DNA of 64,000 bases from Marthasterias glacialis (taxonomy: Eukaryota > Echinodermata > Asteroidea > Forcipulatida > Asteriidae), in assembly GCA_911728455.2 (NCBI GenBank), contig OU452235.1:8300351-8364350 (forward strand), in the 5' to 3' direction. Below, one piece after another: positions 55,836 to 64,000 of this stretch (position 1 is its first letter; each line of letters begins with the position of its first letter). The notes below the pieces were generated by a model. The model ran no database searches and was not told the DNA's origin. It saw only the letters and a list, made by a program, of their open reading frames with translations. Position numbers and translations under genes: made by a program.

Positions 55836-56329
55836 ACCCAGTATGCGGACAACATTGGTAACTCTCAAAGGCCAGTATCCACACTGTATGTGACCCAACA
55901 TATACAACATGAAATACCAAACATGGGACAGTTTAAACTCAATCGATCACCAGAGTCACAAAAAATAGTGAAATGAAAATAACAATGTTCTTTCACTGTT
56001 TTCAAACATTGGGTTTTGGACCTGTGAGGTCAAAACTAATGGGAGACTTATGAGACATTAGCAGGGGCTCCAGTAAGCGGTCCTTTTTTTGAGATCAATA
56101 GAAAAGGACCGCTTACGGGGGTGCCCACTAACGTCTCAAAAGTTTCCCATTGTTTTACTCATTTCTCAAAGTTTACAAGTTATAGTTACTTCTTATCATT
56201 CACACCCATGCAAAGCTTCAAACATCACAAACATAAATGTATTACACAAATTCTGCAGGAATATGTTCAAATGTGCCTCACATCAACTGTACTCAAACCT
56301 GCTCAGAGAGGGCGCATTATTCAGCCAAT

Positions 56330-56590
56330 CCAGAAACACTAAGAGAAGCCCCTCATCTTTCATGGTAAGTGTCCTGCAGCCGATTTCACGAAACTTTACA
56401 CAACTGCGTAAGTCCACTTATGCAACATTTAGTGCGTAAGTTGGGCTACTTATGCAATACAATATGGCACAAGTAGGCTTACGCAGTTGCGTAAAGTTTT
56501 GTGAAATCGGCTGCAGGATGTTACGTGCATTACACAATGCACAGGACCTACTGTTTCACATCCGATCCGAAATGCACAGCCTTGCCAATA
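56330..56590 (-). repeat. SINE body fragment interrupted by a foldback MITE
   Basis: CATGGTAAGTGTCC before 56374 and TTACGTGCATTACACAATGCACAGGACCTACTGTTTCACATCCGATCCGAAATGCA after 56516 correspond to adjoining parts of the SINE at 38972-39385 (GATAAGTGTCAC then ATGTGCATTACACAACGCACGGGACC). The 143 bp between are the MITE listed next. Confidence 0.65.
56374..56516. mobile_element. Foldback MITE with 39-bp arms (CTGCAGCCGATTTCAC)
   Basis: CTGCAGCCGATTTCACGAAACTTTACACAACTGCGTAAG at the left is inverted almost perfectly as CTTACGCAGTTGCGTAAAGTTTTGTGAAATCGGCTGCAG at the right. The loop is about 65 bp and non-coding. The arms differ at only two or three positions, so this copy is young compared with the one at 21651-21803. 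Confidence 0.9.
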
Positions 56591-56764
56591 TGGCGCCCTA
56601 TCATATCACATAGAAGGCTCCATCTTGGCAAGAGTCCATGGTTCCCTTCTTCCTGTTGAGCACATTACAAACCAAAAACCAGTTTTCTCATTTTCATTTC
56701 ATTTATTAATTCTGGTTGTGAAGCTCAAACAAGCAAACTGAAAAGCAAACTTAATCCCTGTGCT

Positions 56765-56963
56765 AGCCAAGAACCCCACGGAGAGAAGACAAGGAAGGAA
56801 GTTCCAGTTTAAGATGTGGGAGGAAAACCCCAGAGATTTATTCCAGGGAAGACCCACGCAATCAGGAAGGGACTGAAAACCCAATCCACATAGTGGCCTG
56901 GCGGGATTCGAACCGGGATCCTAGAGGTGGAAGGCGAGGAAAGATACCACTACGCCAACCCGA
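56765..56963 (-). repeat. SINE with tRNA head (twin of 28669-28865)
   Basis: On the - strand GGTCGGGTTGGCGTAGTGGTATC and GGATCCCGGTTCGAATCCCGCC give strong A and B boxes. The body has CAGTCCCTTCCTGATTGCGTGGG and GGGGTTTTCCTCCCACATCTTAAACTGGAACTTCCTTCC. The cloverleaf resembles a tRNA, but the attached body makes it a SINE. Confidence 0.75.
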
Positions 56964-57350
56964 CCACCCTACAACTGAATTCTGAAAGATTAGACAGATC
57001 GACTGACAAAGGCGATTTGTTTACAAATAATTGAAAACACCTCTGCGCATGACAAACACAATACAACTACACTTCTCTGAGTAAAGTGCGCGTTTTTATT
57101 AAGTTTTGATTTTGTTTTAAACTAGGCTTGGTTAGTCCCCTCTGGCATCACCTGTTAGTACATCATTACTTGCAATTTATTAATAAATTAATAATATTAT
57201 GATATCTTTATCATTACAGATAGTATCTCTACAAAAGGACAGTTAAAATATCGTTGTCATAAAATCGTTGAAACATTCGTTGTAAAAAAAAAACCCAAAA
57301 ATTAATAACAATAATAACTAGACATAGGTTTTTGTGACATCACAAAAACA
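56964..57350. other. No recognisable feature
   Basis: AT-rich sequence immediately left of the ETS/CRE repeat complex. Confidence 0.45.
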
Positions 57351-58730
57351 AGGTGTTCGGATTATAGTACTTAAAGTTGTTATTTGATGTAGCAACTAAA
57401 GTATCTAAATATATGAACATGAAATTGTTCTTTAAAAGATAATATTTAATTTGTAACAGAGAAGGACCTTCCCTCACCTTGGTATTTGGTGAAAGAATCC
57501 TGTTCCAAGCTCTTACCAATCTTAATTGACGAGCTACTTCAGGTTTGACCGGAAGTAGCCATCACAGGCCACGCAATATGCAACAGAGGACCATCCCAAA
57601 CCTTGTTATTTTGTGAAAGAATCATGTTCCTAGCTCTTACTAATTTTAAATGAGGAGCTACTTCCAGTTTGACCGGAAGTAGAGGTTACAAAGGTCACTT
57701 TATGTTTCACAAAGAAAGACCTTACCTAACCTTGATATTTCTCGAAACAATCATGTTCCTAACTCTAACCACTCTTACACGAGGAGCTACTTCCGGTTTG
57801 ACCGGAAGTAGAGGTCACCCAATGTGCAACAGAGAATGAACTTTCCAAACCTTGGTGTTTGGTGAAAGAATCATGTTCCTAGCTCTTAGCATTTTTAAAT
57901 AAAGATCTACTTCCGGTTTGACCGGAAGTCGGTGTCACAGAGGTCACTTAATGTGTCGAAAAGAAAGAGCCTCCCTTACCTGGACATTTTGTCGAAAGAA
58001 GTAAGTTCATATCTCAAACGGTTGATTTTTTGTTGATTTATAAAGTTTTAAAAAAGCCCTGTATTAAAGTCTTACAAAGCGTGGAGTGTGTACCTTGAAA
58101 AAAGAACAACGCGTGGTTAATGTGCATAGCAATGGGGCATCGATGTTACACAGCCACGCACACACAAGGACGTGTACATGGCATTGGATTTTCTACAGCA
58201 ATGTGGGACACGCTTGAACGCACATGGACATTTGCGTTAAACGTCCGGTTTGAACCGGAAGTAAAGGTCAAAATGGTGTCACCCCAATGCACAAGTTTGA
58301 GAAGGCTCAATTCTCTACAATCTGATGTAAAATTTGTGATCATGTGATAAGTACTTCTTAAAATATGAATTTTTGAAAATTTCCATCATTTTCAACTTCC
58401 GGTTTGAACCGGAAGACAAGGTCAAATTGGGGTCATGTCTGTAGGGCGATTACGCAGTTTTGGATGACCTTTCCGATGATGTAAAGATTGTAAATCCATT
58501 GTGTACTTCAGGAGTTATGTTTCGTCTCCTTGCCATATGCTACCTATGTATGAAGTTTCAAGGTTATAATGATCTTCGGAAGTGTGCATTTGAAGGTGGA
58601 CAATCGCCAAGGAGAAGAAGAAGTATTTAAAAAAAACGAACAAAACCAAGAGGTTATCGGACCAGAGTCTGAACACCTAAAAAACCGAACAAAATCAAGA
58701 AGTGTTCCGGGCTGGGAGCCCGAACACCTA
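57351..58730. mobile_element. Inverted-end element (AGGTGTTCGG...CCGAACACCT) with ETS-like palindromes, unit 1
   Basis: It starts AGGTGTTCGGATTATAG. Ends of the inverse type occur at about 58669-58679 (GTCTGAACACCTAA) and 58719-58730 (CCCGAACACCTAA), so it has either one end or a short duplicated end. It contains the 124-bp array listed next. After that come copies of TCCGGTTTGAACCGGAAG (58243 and 58396), AGGTCAAATTGGGGTCAT, CTTCAGGAGTTATG, GATCTTCGGAAGTGTGCATTTGAA and GACAATCGCCAAGGAG. A 75-codon frame at 58120 is not a transposase. Non-autonomous, class unknown. Confidence 0.65.
57465..57990 (+). repeat. Roughly 124-bp tandem repeat centred on TTTGACCGGAAGT, four copies
   Basis: The motif TTTGACCGGAAGT lies at 57544, 57668, 57797 and 57917 (spacings 124, 129 and 120). 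Each unit also has a GTGAAAGAATC(A/C)TGTTCC block, an AGCTCTTA block and a GAGCTACTTCC block. Three of the four centres form ACTTCCGGTTTGACCGGAAGT or one change from it. Confidence 0.85.
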
Positions 58731-58739
58731 AAAAGCCGT

Positions 58740-59460
58740 TACAATTAGTGTTGTAGCACCATTGTTTTTTCAAACTTGTTACCAGAGGACGCTGTTTAAT
58801 GTAATGACGTCATCAGTTTTAAACTTGAAAACGCAGAGTCCTTTACCTACTCACACACTGAAACCACTGTCCAAAGTTTGTTTTATACTGACCAAAGAAC
58901 TAAAAAATAATGGCTTTATAACAATTGTTTCCTTCAACTTCCGGTTTGAACCGCAATACAAGGTCAAATTGGGGTCATTTCTTTGAGATATTTAATTAGT
59001 TTCCAAAAGACCTTTGCGATGATGTGTAGATTGTGAAAAATCCATTGTGCACTTCAGGAGTTCTGATTTAATTAATAAACTTTGATTTATTGTAACTCAA
59101 CATCTGATGACGTCATCATGACGTCATCGTTTTATTTCGCGTCTTCATATTGAGGTTCAAATATATGCACAGTTTCAAGGATCAGTTTAATTTCAATTTT
59201 GAGTTATTTATTTGGAGAAAATTTTGATGGAATGAAACATTTAAAGCAACATAATGGTCTCTATGACACCGTATAACGCATGGTTTTGATTTTGTTTGAT
59301 ATATTAAAAGTGAAATCAAATAAAACCTTTAAATATGAATATGAAAATAATTAAAAAGAGCTTTATCATATGTATTTCATGGGGACTTCCGGTTTGGACA
59401 GGAAGCGAGGTCAACTCAGGTCAAGAAATACACGGACATTTTGAAAAGCGAAGACTTCAC
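58740..59460. repeat. ETS/CRE complex, unit 2 (ends missing)
   Basis: AATGACGTCATCAGTTTTAAAC, CACTGAAACCACTGTCCAAAG, CAACTTCCGGTTTGAACCG, AGGTCAAATTGGGGTCAT, TTGTGCACTTCAGGAGTTCTG and GATGACGTCATCATGACGTCATC occur in order. All match unit 3 at 61190-61704. Another ACTTCCGGTTTGGACAGGAAG lies at 59385. Terminal AGGTGTTCGG repeats are not found. Confidence 0.7.
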
Positions 59461-59847
59461 TTTTAAACTTTACTTTTAAACAGTTTTACTCAGCGAATCC
59501 CGACAACAACTCTCGCGGGGGTAAAGTGCCTCTGGCCCCGCTGGTGCACACTTGTGACTCTCGTACGTAAGCACGTACGTGATCGGTATATGTTATAGAA
59601 CGAAAGACGATCATTTTGTCAATTGCATTTTCTCCACCATTATACATCAAACAACTCACGTGAGCATGTGATCATCTCAGTAAAGTCTCCTATTCCTCTC
59701 CCTGTTACAATTAAGCCACCAGAATGACATAAAGGGAAACATTTCCACACTGAACTTGGCATGACGTAACAGTTTTTCTTTGCGTTGGCATTATTACACA
59801 CACACAGAACTTAACACACCGCAAAGTTCGATGAACTGTGACAAGAC

Positions 59848-60908
59848 CAGGGCCCAATTTCAAAAAGCTGCTTAACAGCCAATTTTGTGCTTAACGGGCG
59901 TGTTAAACAGATTTTCTATTTCATAGCCTCTATTAAGCACAATTTTTTGCTTAACGCGGTAAGCAACCAACAAGCAGCCTTAAACACTCGTTTTTGTGCT
60001 TAAGCAAGTCATGTTGTGTCAAAATGGCCGCTATAATTTGGAGGAGAGTCACAATATTGTCATGATAATCAATGTAATTATCCTGTTAATAGACTAGTTT
60101 TATCGAAAGGGATGGCTCGAAAATTGCCCTGAATTACTGTAAAGACATGAATTTAACAACAGTCATATTTCATACGGTGTGAACGTTTTGCCAAAGCAAA
60201 TCAAACTTGGGAAAATAACGGCGTTAACTTTGCAGTACTGTAGAATAGAATTTAGAAAGGGAACGGACATCATGACTGACACATTTTTTGTTATGACTCA
60301 CCTTGATCTTTAAGATAAATAAGAAATATGATGAAAGAAATGTCCTTTGTGATCCATTCAGTATCACGGAGTCGTTAATGTAAGTTAACTTTGTACTAGT
60401 CCAGTCCCAGCAGTACACTTAAAAATGTGCACAGCAACGGTTATGAAACATCATCGGCAGCTAGTTATTTTGTGTGTGAGGTACGCGTATACTGCACGTA
60501 AAAATGTGTACAAACACATTGTATTGTGAAAACTTATTATAGTTTTACCAACCATCGATCAAACATTGTAACAATGTAATACAAAGTTTCATTTTGGCTG
60601 TATATCTCTTTATTATTCGAACCAAAGGGGGCGCTTTCTGACGTAACCCAATTCCATCAGAAAATTTTATTATTTCCATCGATAATTTCCTTTTTTGTTG
60701 ATTTTTTAGCCACCGCTACTCCGTTGACTTCGTCCGCCATTTTGTAAATTTTTCGATCGGAAGTATTTTTGCTTAAGCAGACGGTACTTTTTTGTTGCGT
60801 GCGCAGTTTGTTTACGTGCTTAAGTTAGCAAACCCTGGTGAAATACGTTTACGCTTAGTAAGCAGAAAAATTGCTTGCCGTTAAGCAGCTCTATGAAATT
60901 GGGCCCTG
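59848..60908. mobile_element. 1-kb non-autonomous transposon, CAGGGCCCAATTTCA ends
   Basis: CAGGGCCCAATTTCAAAAAGCTGCTTAAC at the left is inverted at the right as GTTAAGCAGCTCTATGAAATTGGGCCCTG. Subterminal TTGTGCTTAA and CTTAAG words recur inside. No frame exceeds about 65 codons, so it encodes no transposase. It sits between units 2 and 3 of the ETS/CRE complex. An 8-bp duplication is not seen (GACAAGAC and ACTTGTTG flank it), so the superfamily is uncertain. Confidence 0.75.
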
Positions 60909-61189
60909 ACTTGTTGCGTGTATGTATATACACAGCGTGCAGTAAAAGCCTAGAGTGCACACGCACGGGGTGCAATACAGTAAGGTAACTGTACAGACTC
61001 TATCGGCGATCGCGCTAAAAACGGCACTTTTCACCTTAATATAACTTCGTTATTCAACGGCCAATTTTGTTCAAATTTCACAATTAGGCTTTTATAGTCG
61101 TTATTTATTACTAAAAAATTCAACATGTAGTTTGCTCAAAAAAAACTTGAAATAAAAAATATAAAAAAATTAAACTCGTCGTCGTAACA

Positions 61190-61704
61190 AACTGTAACAT
61201 TTGATGACGTCATCAATGTAATATTTTCAAAGGCCATAAACTACATTTTATTTCGTACACTGAAACCATGTCCAAATTCTGTTTCATATTGACTCCACAG
61301 CTTAAATTGTGACTTTTTAAGCATTTTTTGCTTCAACTTCCGGTTTGAACCGGAAGACAAGGTCAAATTGGGGTCATCTCTGTGAGACATTTAATTATTT
61401 TTTAAAGACCTTTCCGATGATGTATAGATTGTAAAATTCCATTGTGTACTTCAGGAGTTATGATTTTTTTAAATAATAAACTTTGATTTAACGTAACTCA
61501 ACACCCGATGACGTCATCATGACGTCACTCAAACGGTTTCGTCTCCTTGCCATAAACTACCTATGTATGAATTTTCAAGGTTATATGATCTTCGGAAGTG
61601 TGCATTTGAAAGTGGACAATCGCCAGTGAGAAGAAGAATAAGAAGTATTAAAAAAAAAAAACCGAACAAAAACAAGAGGTCTTCGGACCAGAGTCCGAAC
61701 ACCT
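61190..61704. mobile_element. ETS/CRE complex, unit 3 with right terminus
   Basis: GATGACGTCATCAATG, CACTGAAACCATGTCCAAATTC, CAACTTCCGGTTTGAACCGGAAG, GACCTTTCCGATGATGTATAG, GATGACGTCATCATGACGTCAC, GATCTTCGGAAGTGTGC and GGACAATCGCC repeat the order of units 1 and 2. It ends GGACCAGAGTCCGAACACCT at 61704, the inverse of AGGTGTTCGGA at 57351. Confidence 0.75.
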
Positions 61705-62590
61705 AATTATTACAGTTCTGTTTTTGGTCATTTATACGAACAATGATCTGTGTAACTTGTTTATTTGCACAGAGGAAATGAATGGTCCGAATTCCACTAT
61801 GAAAAAAAAAAAAAAATACCAAACCACAAAAAACCCCAAAAACAACAACATACAGATGGAATTAAACGAACATTACAATTGCAAATAAGTCTGAGTAATT
61901 TCTACAAAAATAGAACTGAAATGATTTTGCAGGTGGTTTTTGTAACATTATCATCCGTTACATAATTCAAATGAGGAACTGTTCCTTCTTGACAAATGTC
62001 AATCTGTTTAATACGAAAGTAAAAATGCAAAGCTCAACATCATAAAAAGTTTCAATTATTTCCGTGCGTCCTCTGAAGCATTTGAGATAATTTCTTTATC
62101 AAAACTTGACTGTTTATGTATAAAAAAAACGAGTTACTTTCTAATGAACATTTTCACACGATTGAATTCTGTGACAAGCTGCTAAGCGCCTAGCAAAAAA
62201 TCTCGCTGAGCAGATTAAGGTAGTACCAATCAAACTGCTATGCGTTCTACAAAACTTTTTTTTCTTCTGATGTAGGTGCTGATCCACAGGGTGGGTCCTG
62301 GGGATCTGAACCCCTCAGTGCTCTTGATTACTTCTTTTAATTATTATATTTTTAATATATTGAATTTCCTTTTGAAATCTTTTAAACTTTGGCCATCACA
62401 TAAAGCCCTAATCTTGCTACAGACCCAGTTCCCCAACGGTGGCTTTTAAGTAAGTCACTCACGCATAGATCCTTGCCATTTGTAGTGTCGGAACATGAAT
62501 CTATGTCATCAGTTTTTTGCCATGTAATGCTACCGCCCTCCCCAGTAGAAAAAATTTAGTCCAAATAGCACCCTTGTGCGAGACCCATAC
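61705..62590. other. No recognisable gene
   Basis: AT-rich, with an A14 run near 61801. No paired repeat ends or conserved frame. Confidence 0.45.
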
Positions 62591-62851
62591 TAGACCGATC
62601 CATTCAGCCCAGCCCCCCTAAACATGTTGACCAATCACAGCATCAGGCTACATCACCAGTGTACACGTGTGCAGCACAATGCCCGTCTCATCACTGCATG
62701 ACATGGAGGTGCACACTATAAGAACGCACACATGTTTACTTTTTCAAGTAAGATTTCATCATGTCAGACTTTTGTCGGACTTTCGGTGGCGTAGCCAAGG
62801 CTGTGATTGGTCAACACAGAAGGGGGGGGCAGGGCCTAATGGATTGGTCTA
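62591..62851. mobile_element. MITE with 28-bp terminal inverted repeats (TAGACCRATCCATT)
   Basis: TAGACCGATCCATTCAGCCCAGCCCCCC at the left pairs with the inverse of GGGGGGCAGGGCCTAATGGATTGGTCTA at the right. A second pair, GTTGACCAATCACAGC and GCTGTGATTGGTCAAC, extends the arms inward. TA at both extremities could be the target duplication. It is 261 bp and non-coding. Confidence 0.8.
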
Positions 62852-63466
62852 TTAACGCAAACCTCCAGTCACACTTTCAGGTTTTTTTTTTAACCCCTCC
62901 CCAGATCAAGCTTGTGACGGCTTCGTAACTAGGCCTTGGATAAGATTTTCAAGATAAAAAAAACATCCCGCCCCCCACCTCGTCCCAAACAAATACAAAG
63001 TATTATTCATTCTCGACTTGGAAAAATTAAATAATATTCCCAGAGCAATAGTCCTCAACCGCAGAGCAAACAAAGTCTTTAATTGCGGATCAAAGAGGTA
63101 AGACTTATAATTCATGGAATATTACACCACAAAATCAATGGAAAGGAATGGTGTAGTAAACACATACGAAATTATTTCCATTAAATAAAATCAACAGAGC
63201 CATTGCTTGACGACTGAAAAGTCAACAGAATAATTACAGGTACACAAATATTATTCCATCCAAATCATAAGTTGGAAATGACTTAGTTGGTACTTGTAAA
63301 ATTATCTGTTTTGAGAAAAATGTCGCCGTTTTCGTTGTATTGAGGAAACCTTAACCCCAGCCTAATCCTAACCACCTTTTTCTCTGATTGATTGAAATGG
63401 AGAAAAAAAAATGTCCCAGATCTTCACACATGTATATTTGTACGTAAACAACTCCATGTTTGTTTA
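62852..63466. other. No recognisable feature
   Basis: AT-rich sequence without paired ends. A 69-codon - strand frame at 62906-63115 has no motif. Confidence 0.45.
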
Positions 63467-63735
63467 TAGAGGCATAACTAGACATTTTAACTTGGGGGGA
63501 GGGGGAGGGGGAGGGGGGGTAGGCGGAGGGAAAGAAATAATTTGATGGGGGTTTTATATCTTACCTAAAGAAACCACAGACCTACCTATTTGTTACTTAT
63601 ATCATGGAGTTTAAAAAAAGTCTGAATTAATTTACACGAGATGTTTTCATTTTGAAAACATAGGAAATCTTAGATACTTTTTTTTCTATCTCTCATTTGG
63701 GCGGGGTGGTGGGGGGGAGAGGCAGCAGGGTTCCC
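63467..63735 (+). repeat. G-rich fragment resembling the CAGTGGCGTAA hAT family
   Basis: TAGAGGCATAACTAGACATTTT resembles a decayed left end, followed by (GGGGGA)n at 63495-63520 and a second G-rich block at 63700-63730. No right terminus was found. Confidence 0.35.
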
Positions 63736-64000
63736 TCCCCTTCTCTCGCTTTAGTTTTAGTGCTGGCAGTAATATGCTCTGATAATTCATTTCACCTGAA
63801 TTAATCGTTCTTATAAAAGTATTGACAAAAAAATTATAATAATAATATTGAAGCACTAATATGTATTTTAGTCAATAAATAAAAAACACTTCGTAAACAA
63901 CCTTGATCACCTGGAAACAACTTGCACCAGCAACTAGATTTTTCGTGTTAAAGGTAGAATACAGGACTGGTATTCATCCATTTTTTTTTCTTTTCTTAGT

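Noticed and set aside
56880-56963. tRNA gene on the - strand
   Set aside because: The head is tRNA-like, but it is attached to a SINE body shared with 28669-28865.
1-64000. LTR retrovirus-like or Polinton-like elements
   Set aside because: No paired long terminal repeats, capsid, protease, integrase or polymerase motifs were recognised in any translated frame.

Overview
This window is animal nuclear DNA, most likely from an echinoderm and probably a sea star. It has a spliced gene with large introns and consensus GT-AG sites, no bacterial-style operons, many short inverted-repeat transposons and tRNA-derived SINEs, frequent long G or C homopolymers, and many copies of the octamer TACATGTA. 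The species call is inference. The gene family call is firm.

The only gene I can identify with confidence is the 3' half of a Ski/SnoN transcriptional corepressor on the + strand. Five coding exons lie at 14203-14402, 22574-22657, 23065-23186, 24127-24347 and 24809-25255. Spliced together they are in one frame, encode 357 residues and end in TAA. They hold the FRPWSP block, the APNVTLAPP block, a basic nuclear-localisation-like KRRR, and the long C-terminal coiled coil (ELEFVRATKKEKLREA) through which Ski and SnoN dimerise. The N-terminal Dachshund-homology and Smad4-binding domains are not in the window, so they should lie to the left and bases 1-14202 are read as intron. The second exon is 84 nt, symmetric in phase and has no counterpart in the vertebrate SKI sequence I remember. 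Leaving it out rebuilds the vertebrate-like RDSF junction, so it looks like a cassette exon.

The introns (1-24.8 kb) carry several copies of one roughly 170-bp inverted-repeat element (ends CAGGCCCGAT), other foldback elements, tRNA-like SINE heads, and two remnants of the C-terminus of non-LTR retrotransposon ORF2. One of these remnants has been amplified into four tandem 155-bp units (7.27-7.9 kb). Bases 25.3-28.3 kb are AT-rich and contain no repeat that I recognise. This fits 3' UTR and proximal flank.

From 28.3 kb to the end I recognise no conserved gene. This half is a mosaic of hAT-type non-autonomous elements (two with 8-bp target duplications), SINEs, LINE tails, and minisatellites (41.7-42.6, 49.2-49.6, 49.8-50.9 and 54.05-54.9 kb). 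At 57.35-61.7 kb there is a large repeat complex built from ETS-like (ACTTCCGGTTTGAACCGGAAGT-type) and CRE (TGACGTCA) palindromes. An unrecognised 109-codon reading frame on the - strand at 52413-52742 is the only other candidate coding sequence worth testing. No LTR retrovirus, Polinton, CRISPR array or rRNA gene was recognised. All matching was done by eye, so repeat boundaries are approximate unless terminal repeats are quoted.
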